Origin: PCPOR2b sp965220385
GTDB lineage: Bacteria; Poribacteria; WGA-4E; PCPOR2b
DNA: 64,000 nt
NCBI GenBank assembly: GCA_965220385.1
Contig: OZ244825.1
Coordinates: 2,542,001-2,606,000, forward strand
Direction of reading: 5' to 3'
Shown here in pieces: positions 1 to 9,156 of this stretch. The translations under genes and the position numbers were made by a program. The notes beneath the pieces were generated by a model. That model was not told the DNA's origin and searched no databases. It was given only the letters and a program-made list of their open reading frames with translations. How positions within the stretch are numbered: the stretch's first letter is position 1; each line of letters begins with the position of its first letter.

Positions 1-321
1 CCAGACACAGGGACTGCCATTGAATTATCATCAGAAAGCTACCCCCTCGGTGTATCCCTGAAGGCGGAATATACCGACGAAACGCTCAGTCTATCTGAAG
101 GAGATCTGCTTATCTTTTACACCGATGGTCTCCCGGAGGCTGTCAATCCCAGTGGGAGGGTTTACGGCTATAATCGACTCGAAAGGAGCATCCTTCGCGC
201 CGCCCAAAGCGATCTTTCCTCTATAGAGATCATCGACCAGATGATAGCCGACGTTCGTGGGTTTATCGAAAATACTGAACCGGAAGATGATATATCTGTC
301 GTTGCAGCGAAAGTAACCTGA
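1..321 (+). CDS. SpoIIE/PP2C-type serine phosphatase, 3' end only
   Basis: Open from the first base of the window in frame 1 and ending at TGA 319-321, so only the last 106 residues are present. The fragment carries two hallmarks of the SpoIIE (RsbU/RsbP-like) PP2C phosphatase domain: a central FYTDGLPEA metal-binding segment at about residues 40-48 and a terminal EDDISVV segment with the paired aspartates near the stop. Such proteins dephosphorylate anti-anti-sigma factors in partner-switching cascades; the sensor domains that would name the signal lie outside the window. It ends 5 bases before the restriction endonuclease gene, but no functional link is implied. Confidence 0.85.
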   Translation, partial: PDTGTAIELSSESYPLGVSLKAEYTDETLSLSEGDLLIFYTDGLPEAVNPSGRVYGYNRLERSILRAAQSDLSSIEIIDQMIADVRGFIENTEPEDDISVVAAKVT

Positions 322-326
322 GCTAG

Positions 327-1502
327 ATGAAGGCAAAAGCCACACCAAATCTCGGTTCACACGAAGAGTACCTTATGCCAAACGCATATCCAGACAGAAG
401 ATTTTTACATTTGGCCGATTCAAGCGAAGAAACCAAATTGGTAAGAGATATTCTCAAGAGTCCGCTTGGATTGGCTTCAGAGGTAGTCACTTGGATTTTT
501 GAGGAGAAATATGAAGAACTAATAAATAACCTAGATGAGATAAAGCAATTTGCAGCAGGCATCGATAAGGCCCAGAAACTTTCTGAGGATTATACCCTAG
601 CATCTTACTATCCCTTTATGTTTGCTTTTCATCAATACTTTCACAGTTCATTTCGAGCTAGGCAAGGTAAAGTCCTTGAGAAGATGATAGAGAATATTCT
701 CAAGCAATATGGACAGTGCGATCAAGTTCCTGCTGGGAATAAAGGCAGACTCGCAGTTGTACATGATATTTTTGGTGTGTCAGACTTTCCGCCCCTTGAT
801 ATTGATGCCTTGGGGAATAGTACCATAAACAAGAAAACGATAGCTATTCAACTGCGCTCAAGAGATGATACGGGTGGTACAACGGCTAAGGGATCGCTTG
901 TTGATTTCCTAAGAGAGTTATTAAGGTTAAATAAGATTCCCCAAAACGATATCCTCTATTTGGTATGTATATGGGACCCTCGAGAAGCACAGCAGAAAAT
1001 TTCAACAATAAAGAAGATGTTTTCCTCGCTTCAGGACCAGGTCAAGGTTTCAGAAGAGAATTTTCACAACATTGCTAAGAAGAAGGTACGACTACGGGAG
1101 AACATCTCGCTAAAAATGGCTTATGGAACTAAGGAGATCGCGACCGCTCTCTATGACTGGATAGATGATAAGAATGAGGACATTTTGAATTCCATATCTA
1201 GGATTGTTGACTTAGTTAGCGATTGGGATGACTTGTGGATTGCCTACGCAATAGCAAGCTTGGAATTGGAAGTCGCTGCATTTTGGGGTGAACCTAATAC
1301 AAGATTGTTAAACAAATATTTCGATAGAATAGGAATTGGCTTTAACTTTGCGTCCTATCAAGACCTAATTGATTCGATCGATAGGATTCTTCAACAGATG
1401 ATTCCTCTCTGGACAGAAGATAGTATTCCTCTGAGGTCAGTATCTGACAAAGCGCAGTACATAAGGGATTTATTATTCTTGAAGGCACACTATGAAAAAT
1501 AA
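327..1502 (+). CDS. putative type II restriction endonuclease
   Basis: A 391-residue protein whose gene overlaps the following DNA methyltransferase gene by 11 bases, the usual arrangement of a type II restriction-modification pair. The likely nuclease core is at residues 110-195: a helix with a conserved-looking Glu (GKVLEKMIENIL, about 114-125), then PPLDIDALG (155-163), a beta strand IAIQLRS (172-178) and a polar RDDTGGTTAKGS stretch. This resembles a PD-(D/E)XK fold in which the usual Lys of the last motif is replaced (xQLR). I cannot assign a named family or recognition site. No strong ribosome-binding site precedes ATG 327; ATG 375 is an alternative start. Base composition is AT-richer than in the downstream housekeeping genes, consistent with transfer. 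Confidence 0.65.
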   Translation: MKAKATPNLGSHEEYLMPNAYPDRRFLHLADSSEETKLVRDILKSPLGLASEVVTWIFEEKYEELINNLDEIKQFAAGIDKAQKLSEDYTLASYYPFMFAFHQYFHSSFRARQGKVLEKMIENILKQYGQCDQVPAGNKGRLAVVHDIFGVSDFPPLDIDALGNSTINKKTIAIQLRSRDDTGGTTAKGSLVDFLRELLRLNKIPQNDILYLVCIWDPREAQQKISTIKKMFSSLQDQVKVSEENFHNIAKKKVRLRENISLKMAYGTKEIATALYDWIDDKNEDILNSISRIVDLVSDWDDLWIAYAIASLELEVAAFWGEPNTRLLNKYFDRIGIGFNFASYQDLIDSIDRILQQMIPLWTEDSIPLRSVSDKAQYIRDLLFLKAHYEK

Positions 1503-2790
1503 GAATGTAACAGAACAACTGCCTCTCTTTTCCATAGGTGGTGTCGAGGAGGCCTCTAAAGCTGATGAATCCGAAAACCGAAGCCAACTCATTTCTTTCC
1601 GGGAGTTAGTTCCTGAAATCAAAGATACAGGATATCTGACGCACTCGATCTTCTACTACCCGGCTAAATTTATCCCCCAAGTCGTGCGGTACGCACTCAA
1701 ATCCTTTACAAACGAGGGGGATTGGGTTGTTGATCCCTTCGCGGGTTCCGGTACTGTGGGCGTTGAGGCGTATCTGTGCAAGCGGAATGCGTTTTTACTG
1801 GACCTGAATCCACTCTTGAATTATATGATCCCCCTTAAAGTGCGCACCGAAAAAGTGCTATTGAGTGAAGATATTTTAAGTCAGACCTTAGATAATCTGG
1901 AGAACAGTGAAGATCGCTACACCCCAACGTGGTCAAATATAGCGTACTGGTATCCGCCTGAAATGTTGGAAGCCATTAGTAGATACTGGGGATTTATCAA
2001 AAAGAGTGAGCGTACCATCTACACGGCAATCATAGAATCGGTGCTGTTGAAGGCGAGTAAGCACTTCTCCTATGCGGAACATCGAACGCCTAAACTATTC
2101 CGGTCCAAAAGTAAACTAAAATATGTCGAAGAGCTGCTACAGACCGATTGGATCGAAAAATTAGGAAAGATGATTAGGAGTCAGTCATTGCAGACCTTGC
2201 GGAATCTGAATGACTTTGCAACAGTGACGAACCATCATCATAACTGTGTTGAGTTTAAGGGTGGGGTGGATTCGTCATACTATCGGTTTGAACGGGAATT
2301 TGATGCGCTAATCACATCGCCTCCTTACCTACAGGCTCAAGAGTACATGCGGACGGTTAAGATGGAGTTGTTTTGGTTAGGGTATAATGATGAACAGATA
2401 AGAGCGTTATCCAGGCTTGAAATACCGTATCGGAAGGCGGATCGAATCGTTCAAACCCCAACACTGGACAAAGTGAGGATGGAACTCACACGGCAGGACC
2501 TGCTGAAATTATTGGACTCCTATTTTTGTCATACCATCAATGCCCTTGAGAGTGCAATGAATCAGTTAAAACCGAATGCACGGGCATGCATCTTCATCGG
2601 GAATCCCTTGATCGATGGGATAAAGGTTGAAATCTGGCGGATTTTGATGGAGTATTTTACAGACAAGGGCTATCTCTTTGAAAGCCTGTATGAAGATCGC
2701 ATAAAGCATAGACAGCTGTTCGGCACAAGGAAAAATAAAAATCCAGATGGGATGAGGTCTGAGTTTTTGTTAATCTTGAGAAAAGGGTAA
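1492..2790 (+). CDS. DNA methyltransferase (N4-cytosine/N6-adenine), modification partner
   Basis: A 432-residue DNA-modification methylase. The SAM-binding motif I is DPFAGSGT (residues 81-88), preceded by the THSxxxYPAKF segment typical of this superfamily (50-60). The catalytic motif IV is TSPPY (275-279). SPPY is most often seen in N4-cytosine enzymes but also in some N6-adenine enzymes, so the methylated base is not settled. The order I then IV, with about 190 residues between them, leaves room for a target-recognition region in the middle. It would protect host DNA from the endonuclease encoded immediately upstream. The overlap of the two reading frames implies translational coupling. 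Confidence 0.88.
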   Translation: MKNKNVTEQLPLFSIGGVEEASKADESENRSQLISFRELVPEIKDTGYLTHSIFYYPAKFIPQVVRYALKSFTNEGDWVVDPFAGSGTVGVEAYLCKRNAFLLDLNPLLNYMIPLKVRTEKVLLSEDILSQTLDNLENSEDRYTPTWSNIAYWYPPEMLEAISRYWGFIKKSERTIYTAIIESVLLKASKHFSYAEHRTPKLFRSKSKLKYVEELLQTDWIEKLGKMIRSQSLQTLRNLNDFATVTNHHHNCVEFKGGVDSSYYRFEREFDALITSPPYLQAQEYMRTVKMELFWLGYNDEQIRALSRLEIPYRKADRIVQTPTLDKVRMELTRQDLLKLLDSYFCHTINALESAMNQLKPNARACIFIGNPLIDGIKVEIWRILMEYFTDKGYLFESLYEDRIKHRQLFGTRKNKNPDGMRSEFLLILRKG

Positions 2791-2822
2791 CGGGTAATGA
2801 GATACCCTTCGGGAAGTATAAA

Positions 2823-3554
2823 ATGAATGACAGTTTTCGCGAATCTGAAGCCAGAGCGGTGCTTAAATCCTTGGAATCATCTTACTGTCCAGCACCGATA
2901 AAAGAAGCACGCGAACGACAGGATGAAATACTGATTGAAAGGTTCGGTGGGAAGCCCTACGCCATCGCCGATGTAGGTTGTGGGACAGGCTACCACGGCT
3001 CGATCTTTGCCCCCACCTGTCGGCTTTATCACGGTTTTGAAATATCGACACATATTGGAAAAATTGCTCAAGAGAGATGGTGCAACGAGGGCTTGAACAA
3101 CGCTGAGTTATTTTTGGGCGATGTGGCTCAGAGCGAAACACCGGCTAATTTCTATGATCTTGTCTGGTGTTTATACTTCACCCCCGGCAATTTTCGAGAA
3201 CCATCAACAGACCTAAGTCTTTATACGGATGCGTACCTCGATCAGAATCCGAGTTTTATCACGATATTCTCGAACTTTTATCGGTCGCTGAAACCGGGTG
3301 GATTGATGTTCTTGACTATCTACAAGGATGTACCGGAGGCGGAGGATGCCCAAATCGACTTCTACGAGCATACCGATCAGCGCGTAGTAACGCCCAGAGG
3401 GGGACGCTTTGTAGCGACTGCGGAAAATTTCTGGTCAGCCAGATGGACAAAGAAAAGCCTCCTATCGAATCTTAAGGCGTGTGACATAGCGGAGAGCAAT
3501 GTTATGTTTCATGAGTTAAATCATATCGCATGGCTTGTCGAAATCAGTAAGTAA
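2823..3554 (+). CDS. class I SAM-dependent methyltransferase
   Basis: A 243-residue protein with a Rossmann-type SAM-binding motif IADVGCGTGYHG near residues 48-59, an acidic residue closing strand 2 (GFEIS) and a post-motif GGLMFLTIY strand. This is the fold of small-molecule or protein methyltransferases, not a DNA methylase, as it has no (N/D/S)PP(Y/F) motif. It starts 32 bases after the modification methylase on the same strand, so it may share a transcript with the restriction-modification pair, though nothing shows a shared role. The substrate cannot be read from the sequence. Confidence 0.75.
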   Translation: MNDSFRESEARAVLKSLESSYCPAPIKEARERQDEILIERFGGKPYAIADVGCGTGYHGSIFAPTCRLYHGFEISTHIGKIAQERWCNEGLNNAELFLGDVAQSETPANFYDLVWCLYFTPGNFREPSTDLSLYTDAYLDQNPSFITIFSNFYRSLKPGGLMFLTIYKDVPEAEDAQIDFYEHTDQRVVTPRGGRFVATAENFWSARWTKKSLLSNLKACDIAESNVMFHELNHIAWLVEISK

Positions 3555-3575
3555 TTGTAGAGTAAAGGAGATACT

Positions 3576-4376
3576 ATGATTGGACCCAAACTTCCCTACC
3601 GCTATGACCACTACACTTGGCCAGAAATCCGGGATCTAATAAAAAAGCAGCCTGTGGTGGTCCTGCCGGTAGGTTCCACAGAGGACCACGGTCATCACCT
3701 TCCCTTGGATGTGGATACCTTTGTGGTCAGTAGCATCTGCGATGCCGCTGCCCAGCAGATCCCCGATGAAGTCCTACTACTGCCCGAAGTGGCTTACGGT
3801 TTTGAAGATCATCACATGGATTTTCCCGGCACCATCACCATCCGTGATGACCATCTGCTTAATTTTATTGTCGATATCACCAAGAGCGTTGCCCACCACG
3901 GTTTTCGCAAGATCCTCATCGTCAACGGTCACGGATCTAACGCCCCTATTCTGGAACTTGCAGCGCGCCGGACAGTGATAGAGACCGATGCACACTGTGG
4001 TGCGCTCAATGCGGGCGCAGGGGTTGACGTGGATGAAATCGTTGAGTCAGATGTCCTATCCCACGCGGACGAGATCGAAACATCGGTGTACCGCTACCTT
4101 AACGACGCAGCAGTGCAGATGGACAAAGCCGCGCACGAAGTGAAGGTTCCAGTCTCGCGCTACTACTGGCGTGGTACAGTGCGTGGCAAAGGGAGCGCAC
4201 CGCTACGCATGATGGATCAATGGTCGCGCATTTCAGACACGGGGGTCATCGGTGATGCTACTCTCGGCACGGTGGAAAAGGGCGAACGATTTTTTAACGC
4301 TGCTGCCACAGAACTCGCTGCCCTCATTCGCGAATTCCGTGCCCTACCCATTGAGCCACGCGTAGACCACCATTGA
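3576..4376 (+). CDS. creatininase-family amidohydrolase
   Basis: A 266-residue protein with the family's metal-ligand segments: GSTEDHGHHLPLDVD near residues 33-47 (Glu, His and Asp ligands) and ILIVNGHGSN near 112-121. Members include creatinine amidohydrolase, the F420 enzyme MftE-like peptidases and riboflavin-pathway formamide hydrolases, so 'creatininase' names the fold rather than the substrate. An AAAGGAG ribosome-binding site lies just upstream of ATG 3576. No creatine or mycofactocin gene is nearby, so the substrate is open. Length matches the family (240-270 residues). Confidence 0.85.
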   Translation: MIGPKLPYRYDHYTWPEIRDLIKKQPVVVLPVGSTEDHGHHLPLDVDTFVVSSICDAAAQQIPDEVLLLPEVAYGFEDHHMDFPGTITIRDDHLLNFIVDITKSVAHHGFRKILIVNGHGSNAPILELAARRTVIETDAHCGALNAGAGVDVDEIVESDVLSHADEIETSVYRYLNDAAVQMDKAAHEVKVPVSRYYWRGTVRGKGSAPLRMMDQWSRISDTGVIGDATLGTVEKGERFFNAAATELAALIREFRALPIEPRVDHH

Positions 4377-4443
4377 GCCCGGTGTGGAGTTCCACACAAA
4401 ACACCACCCAATTACATCGCTAGAATGGAGACAAGAATCTAAC

Positions 4444-5157
4444 ATGCCCCAAAATCAACTCATCGTTGCTTTAGATGTAGAAGATTTAGCAGCAGCAAAC
4501 GAACTAATTACCATACTTTCCGATGAGGTCAAATGGTTCAAAATCGGCAAACAGCTCTTTACCGCTGTAGGTCCCGCTTCAGTCAAGCTGCTACGTGAAG
4601 CAGAAAAGGATATATTTCTTGATCTCAAATTCCACGATATTCCCAACACCGTAGCCGGCGCAGTGGCATCTGGAACAAGCATCGGTGCCAATATGATTAA
4701 TCTGCACGCTTCAGGTGGGTTGGAAATGATGCGTGCGGCAGCGGAAGCCGCCGAGAAACAAGCGTCCGAACTTGGGATTCCAAAGCCAACGCTTTTGGGC
4801 GTGACTGTCCTCACAAGTGTCGATGAGGGGAATTTTCAACGCGATTTTGGGACGCAACGCAAGTTGGAGAGCCAGGTAGCATACCTTGCAGAACTGGCCA
4901 AGCAGGCGGGGCTGGATGGTGTAGTCGCGTCCCCGTTGGAAATTGAGTTGATTCGGAAAGTTTGCGGAGACGATTTTGTAATCCTTACACCTGGTGTGCG
5001 TCCGATATGGGCGGCTTCAAACGACCAGCAACGGGTCATGACACCCGCCGAAGCAGTCAATGCCGGTGCCGATTACATTGTCGTTGGACGACCTATCACA
5101 GCGGCGGACAACCCGCGCGAGGCAGCAAGAGCGATACTACGAGAAATTCATGAGTGA
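4444..5157 (+). CDS. pyrF: orotidine 5'-phosphate decarboxylase
   Basis: Catalyses the last step of UMP synthesis, decarboxylating OMP. The protein (237 residues from ATG 4444) begins with the strand LIVALDVED, contains the catalytic DLKFHDIPNTV segment (Asp-Lys-Asp triad) and ends with the phosphate-binding GADYIVVGRPI segment, all standard for the short, bacterial type I enzyme. The frame stays open upstream to ATG 4384, but that would add 20 residues before the conserved strand. ATG 4444 has a GGAG-type site about 12 bases upstream, so I prefer it. No other pyrimidine gene is adjacent. Confidence 0.95.
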   Translation: MPQNQLIVALDVEDLAAANELITILSDEVKWFKIGKQLFTAVGPASVKLLREAEKDIFLDLKFHDIPNTVAGAVASGTSIGANMINLHASGGLEMMRAAAEAAEKQASELGIPKPTLLGVTVLTSVDEGNFQRDFGTQRKLESQVAYLAELAKQAGLDGVVASPLEIELIRKVCGDDFVILTPGVRPIWAASNDQQRVMTPAEAVNAGADYIVVGRPITAADNPREAARAILREIHE

Positions 5158-5310
5158 ATCATAAAGCACGAGACATCGATATGGGGATATGCCGTCCTGT
5201 TCACGCCTATGCTGAATAGAAATCGATGAGAAACTCAACAAGATTGTGTTTCGGCTCGTCAAAGACAAAGATCATATTCTTAACATGAGGACTATAAACA
5301 TCAACAGTCA

Positions 5311-7113
5311 ATGAATAATCAACAGAGGATACGGAACTACTGTATTTTAGGACATATAGATCACGGAAAGAGCACACTCAGTGATCGCCTTTTGGAGTAC
5401 ACCGACACATTGACACCCCGTGAGATGCGTGAGCAGGTTTTGGACCTGATGGATCTTGAGCGTGAACGCGGCATCACTATCAAGGCGACCGTCGTAAAAC
5501 TGGATTATCACGCCACAGACGGGGATGCCTATGAACTTAACCTAATAGATACCCCGGGACATGTTGATTTCACCTATGAAGTGTCACGGAGCCTCGCAGC
5601 GTGCGAGGGCGCGATTTTAATCGTTGATGCTGCGCAGGGCGTAGAGGCTCAGACATTAGCAAATGCCTATCTCGCAATTGACCACGATCTCGAAATTATT
5701 CCTGTTATCAACAAAATTGATCTCCCGACTGCGCGTCCTGAGGAGGTCAAACGACAGATCGAAGACGTCGTGGGTATCCCCGCGGACGAAGCTATTCTGG
5801 CGAGCGCAAAGGAAAATATCGGGACGCAAGAGATATTAGAGGCTATTGTTAGTCGCATTCCTCCCCCGAAGGGAGGCACCAAGGACCCCCTTAAGGCACT
5901 CGTTATTGACTCCGTGTACAACAGCTATCGAGGCGTTGTCATGTATGTCCGCGTGTTTGACGGGAGCGTAAAAGTAGGCGACAAAATCCGTTTGATGGCA
6001 GCGCAGAGTGCTTACGAAGCGGAGGAGGTCGGAGTCTTCCTGCCAGACATGGAGCCTGTTGATATTCTCTCTACCGGTTCAGTCGGCTATGTAATTGCCG
6101 GAGTTCGAGAGATAGCGGACGCCAAAATCGGTGAGACAATTACTGATCACACAAACCCAACCGCCACACCGCTACCCGGCTACCGTGAAATGAAGCCGCT
6201 TGTGTTTTGCGGGCTGTATCCAGCAGATACGAGTGAAGTGGGGGTGCTGCGAGAGGCACTTGAAAGACTTAAACTTAACGATGATTCTTTTGTCTTCGAG
6301 CCTGAAACCTCTATCGCACTTGGATTCGGCTTTCGGTGTGGGTTCTTAGGTTTGCTGCACATGGAGATAATCCAGGAACGCTTGGAACGTGAATTTGATC
6401 TATCCCTTGTCCGGACCTCGCCCAGCGTTAAGTATCATGTCAACCAACGAAATGGGGAGTCTGTTGAAGTTGATAACCCCGCAAAGATGCCTCCCGTTGA
6501 TCAGATCGATTTCATCGCGGAGCCGCACATCGCCGCTGATATTATCGTACCGCAAGACTATATCGGCAATGTGATGGACCTGTGTCAGAAACGACGTGGT
6601 ATTTTCATTCGCATGGACCAACTGGATACAACCCGCGCGCAAATCAGTTACAATCTGCCCCTGGGAGAAATTCTCATCGATTTCTACGATAAACTCAAAT
6701 CATTAACGCGCGGGTATGGATCACTTGAGTATGAAGTCGGCGAGTACAAGCCGGCAGATCTCGTCAAGCTCGATATCTTGCTCAACGAAAAACCGGTTGA
6801 CGCCCTCTCAACAATTGTCCACCGCGACATGGCTTACGGCAGGGGGAAAGCGTTAGTAGAAAAGTTGAGAGAAGTGATCCCACAACAGATGTTTACTGTT
6901 CCCATACAAGCCGCAATCGGGCATAAAGTGATTGCGCGTGAAACTATCCGTGCTTTACGAAAGAACGTCACTGCAAGACTTTACGGCGGCGACGTTACTC
7001 GCAAGCGTAAGCTACTCGAAAAGCAGAAGGAAGGCAAGAAACGGATGAAACAGATTGGGAGCGTCGAAGTACCACAGGAAGCATTTATGGCAATCCTGTC
7101 AATTGATGAATAA
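5311..7113 (+). CDS. lepA: elongation factor 4 (LepA), ribosome back-translocase GTPase
   Basis: A 600-residue translational GTPase of normal LepA length. GTP-binding motifs are in order: GHIDHGKST (about 14-22), the switch I region ERERGITIKA, DTPGHVDF (about 80-87) and NKIDLP (about 134-139). The LepA-specific C-terminal region is present, including EYKPADLVKLDILLN, the AYGRGKALVEKLRE helix and a basic end (RKRKLLEKQKEGKKRMK). The gene is immediately upstream of lepB, the classic bacterial lepA-lepB pair. No clear Shine-Dalgarno sequence precedes ATG 5311. The 153 bases upstream hold no recognisable gene. Confidence 0.97.
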   Translation: MNNQQRIRNYCILGHIDHGKSTLSDRLLEYTDTLTPREMREQVLDLMDLERERGITIKATVVKLDYHATDGDAYELNLIDTPGHVDFTYEVSRSLAACEGAILIVDAAQGVEAQTLANAYLAIDHDLEIIPVINKIDLPTARPEEVKRQIEDVVGIPADEAILASAKENIGTQEILEAIVSRIPPPKGGTKDPLKALVIDSVYNSYRGVVMYVRVFDGSVKVGDKIRLMAAQSAYEAEEVGVFLPDMEPVDILSTGSVGYVIAGVREIADAKIGETITDHTNPTATPLPGYREMKPLVFCGLYPADTSEVGVLREALERLKLNDDSFVFEPETSIALGFGFRCGFLGLLHMEIIQERLEREFDLSLVRTSPSVKYHVNQRNGESVEVDNPAKMPPVDQIDFIAEPHIAADIIVPQDYIGNVMDLCQKRRGIFIRMDQLDTTRAQISYNLPLGEILIDFYDKLKSLTRGYGSLEYEVGEYKPADLVKLDILLNEKPVDALSTIVHRDMAYGRGKALVEKLREVIPQQMFTVPIQAAIGHKVIARETIRALRKNVTARLYGGDVTRKRKLLEKQKEGKKRMKQIGSVEVPQEAFMAILSIDE

Positions 7114-7137
7114 TTCAGATTAAGAGGTGACATTTTT

Positions 7138-7938
7138 ATGAACGAAACATCGGCAGATACACACGCAGAAACACTATCACGATGGCAGAGATTCCAGCAA
7201 ACTGTGGTATGGGAGTACCTTCAGGTTATTGTAGTTGCTTTCGTGCTTGTCTTTGGATTTATTCGTCCTTTTGTTGTTGAGGCATTCAAAATTCCTTCCG
7301 GTTCTATGGAAGAGACCCTGCTTGTTGGAGATCGCATCCTCGTCTGTAAATTCATCTATGGCATCAACATCCCGGGAACGAAAATTAAACTGTTTGACTT
7401 TCACGAACCTGCCAGAGGAGATGTGTTTGTATTTGTTCCGCCTCACGAGCGAACAAAGAACTTCATCAAACGCATTGTTGCCGTCGGAGGTGACACAATT
7501 GAAACGAAGGGCGACACGCTTTACGTTAACGGAGCACCAATCGAAGACAGTGCCTATACAAAACATGTCTCTCGGTCCATTGGTCATCAGTACGATTTTC
7601 CCCCATTTCGTAAGCCGTATCATTTGCCTAATGACAACGCCTTTACCCCGTATAAACTCTCGCCAAATCAGTTTCGCATGACGTTTCCAGATGGAATGCC
7701 CTTTAAAGTTCCAGAGGGTTATGTTTTTGCAATGGGTGATAATCGAGATCAGAGTAGCGATAGCCGTACCTGGGGACCTGTGTCTGTGGCCGATATTAAG
7801 GGGCAAGCCTTCATGGTCTATTGGTCTTACGACGCATTCAATCAGAGAAAGCCTTGGGAGGTTTGGAAGGCTATCAACGGGGTTCGGTTCACTCGAATTG
7901 GAAGTATGATTCGATCAGAGTTTGATGGTGGGCATTGA
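7138..7938 (+). CDS. lepB: signal peptidase I
   Basis: A membrane-anchored serine peptidase that removes signal peptides from exported proteins. The 266-residue protein has one N-terminal membrane segment (about residues 27-47), then the catalytic serine in PSGSMEETL (Ser56) and the general-base lysine in FIKRIVAVGGD (Lys111). The family signature GDNRDQSSDSRTWGPV follows near residue 200. It starts 24 bases after lepA with an AGAGGTGA site upstream, so co-transcription is likely. A single membrane span preceding the Ser box is the form common in many non-enterobacterial lineages. Confidence 0.96.
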   Translation: MNETSADTHAETLSRWQRFQQTVVWEYLQVIVVAFVLVFGFIRPFVVEAFKIPSGSMEETLLVGDRILVCKFIYGINIPGTKIKLFDFHEPARGDVFVFVPPHERTKNFIKRIVAVGGDTIETKGDTLYVNGAPIEDSAYTKHVSRSIGHQYDFPPFRKPYHLPNDNAFTPYKLSPNQFRMTFPDGMPFKVPEGYVFAMGDNRDQSSDSRTWGPVSVADIKGQAFMVYWSYDAFNQRKPWEVWKAINGVRFTRIGSMIRSEFDGGH

Positions 7939-7983
7939 GAGATTGTCAACTTGTGACATCGACAAACGGGAGGGAATTGACTA

Positions 7984-9156
7984 TTGTCCGTTGAAGTCCG
8001 TTTAGATCATATTGTAAAAGCCTTTGATACCACAGTTGCGGTGAATGATGTCAGCCTTGAGATTAAAGAGGGCGAGCTGTTTTTTCTGCTCGGCCCATCC
8101 GGATGTGGAAAAACTACCTGCCTGCGTATTCTCGCAGGGTTCTACGAACCGGACAGCGGGAAGTTGATGTTTGGTGAGCGGGAGATGAGCAGAGTGCCGC
8201 CGAATAAGCGGAATACTGGCATGGTCTTCCAAAACTACGCTTTGTGGCCCCACATGACGGTCTTTGAGAATGTTGAGTACGGTCTGTCACTTCGTAAGAT
8301 TGATAAGGAGGTCCGAAAAGAGAAAGTCCACGAAGTCTTAGAAGTGGTGCAGATGCCCGAGTACGCAGATCGACCTGTCAATAAGCTCTCCGGCGGACAA
8401 CAGCAGCGCATAGCATTGGCGCGCGCCCTCGTCGTTGAACCGGATGTGTTACTTCTCGACGAACCGCTAAGCAACCTCGACGCGAAGCTGCGCCTTGAAA
8501 TGCGCCAAGAAATTAAGCGCATCCACTCACAAGTCGGTGCCACCGCCGTTTATGTCACACACGATCAGCAAGAAGCGATTCACCTCGCGGACCGGATGGC
8601 GATCATGAGAGATGGTTCAATCATCCAAGTCGGCACACCCCGCGAAATCTATCGGTTTCCTACCAATCCATTTGTAGCAAGCTTTATCGGCGAGACTAAC
8701 TTTATCAGCGGTAAGATACAATCGTTGTCCAATGGAACTGCCGAGGTTGAAACGGAAATCGGCATATTGCGTTCGACGACAATCTATCACGATTTTACAA
8801 ACGGTGAAGCGGTTACCTGCTGCATCCGTCCAGAGTCGATCCACTTCGATGAAGTAACCGCGGAAGGAACATCAAACCGGCTGAACGCGAAGGTCCTCAA
8901 CGCAACCTATCTGGGACGTATCGAGGAATACCACTTAGCGCTTGCAGATGAACTGACAGTGAAAGCGGTGCTGTACAATCCGAGAACGCACGGTAGGAAT
9001 GTCGGGGATACGCTTTCCATATCTGTCAGTTCGGACGATGTGATCCCTCTACCGGTCGCTGTGAATCTCCCGATAAATCGGGATTCTCGGAACGGAACCG
9101 ATCTAACCGGGGCAGAGGAACCCTACAGCGATGGGGAAGAGCGCGAGGACTTGTGA
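7984..9156 (+). CDS. ABC transporter ATP-binding protein, MalK/PotA/FbpC type, no cognate permease
   Basis: The 390-residue protein has a complete ABC core: Walker A GPSGCGKTT (about 37-45), Q-loop MVFQNYALWP, signature LSGGQQQR, Walker B LLLDEP and the switch histidine in YVTHDQQEA. A C-terminal TOBE-like regulatory region follows from about residue 235. This is the MOI class that energises importers for sugars, polyamines or iron. No permease or binding-protein gene is adjacent, so it must serve partners encoded elsewhere. Translation starts at TTG 7984, preceded by GGGAGGGAA. The last 30 or so residues are encoded by repeat-like DNA (CCCGATAAATCGGG at 9069) and look like an added tail. Confidence 0.9.
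   Translation: MSVEVRLDHIVKAFDTTVAVNDVSLEIKEGELFFLLGPSGCGKTTCLRILAGFYEPDSGKLMFGEREMSRVPPNKRNTGMVFQNYALWPHMTVFENVEYGLSLRKIDKEVRKEKVHEVLEVVQMPEYADRPVNKLSGGQQQRIALARALVVEPDVLLLDEPLSNLDAKLRLEMRQEIKRIHSQVGATAVYVTHDQQEAIHLADRMAIMRDGSIIQVGTPREIYRFPTNPFVASFIGETNFISGKIQSLSNGTAEVETEIGILRSTTIYHDFTNGEAVTCCIRPESIHFDEVTAEGTSNRLNAKVLNATYLGRIEEYHLALADELTVKAVLYNPRTHGRNVGDTLSISVSSDDVIPLPVAVNLPINRDSRNGTDLTGAEEPYSDGEEREDL
9069..9101. repeat. dispersed palindromic repeat fragment inside the 3' end of the ABC ATPase gene
   Basis: The perfect palindrome CCCGATAAATCGGG (9069-9082) is followed by TCTCGGAACGGAACCGA (9085-9101). The same CCCGAT/ATCGGG type recurs in the non-coding elements at 37.1-37.4, 42.4, 51.3 and 52.7 kb. 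A 17-base match (one mismatch) to the second part lies at 47943-47959 inside another non-coding element. Here the repeat is translated, so it probably created the present C-terminus of the protein. Confidence 0.7.

Noticed and set aside
4381..4397. Hairpin GTGTGGA/TCCACAC before pyrF as a terminator or attenuator
   Set aside because: Stem of only 6-7 bases with a tiny loop and no T-run; not enough to call a terminator or attenuator.
5190..5310. Possible gene remnant before lepA (open for about 31 codons with no start)
   Set aside because: Too short, preceded by a stop codon, and with no recognisable family, so not listed as a pseudogene.
7177..7806. A 209-codon open frame antisense to lepB
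   Set aside because: It lies wholly opposite the well-conserved signal peptidase gene, has no recognisable motif and no ribosome-binding site.
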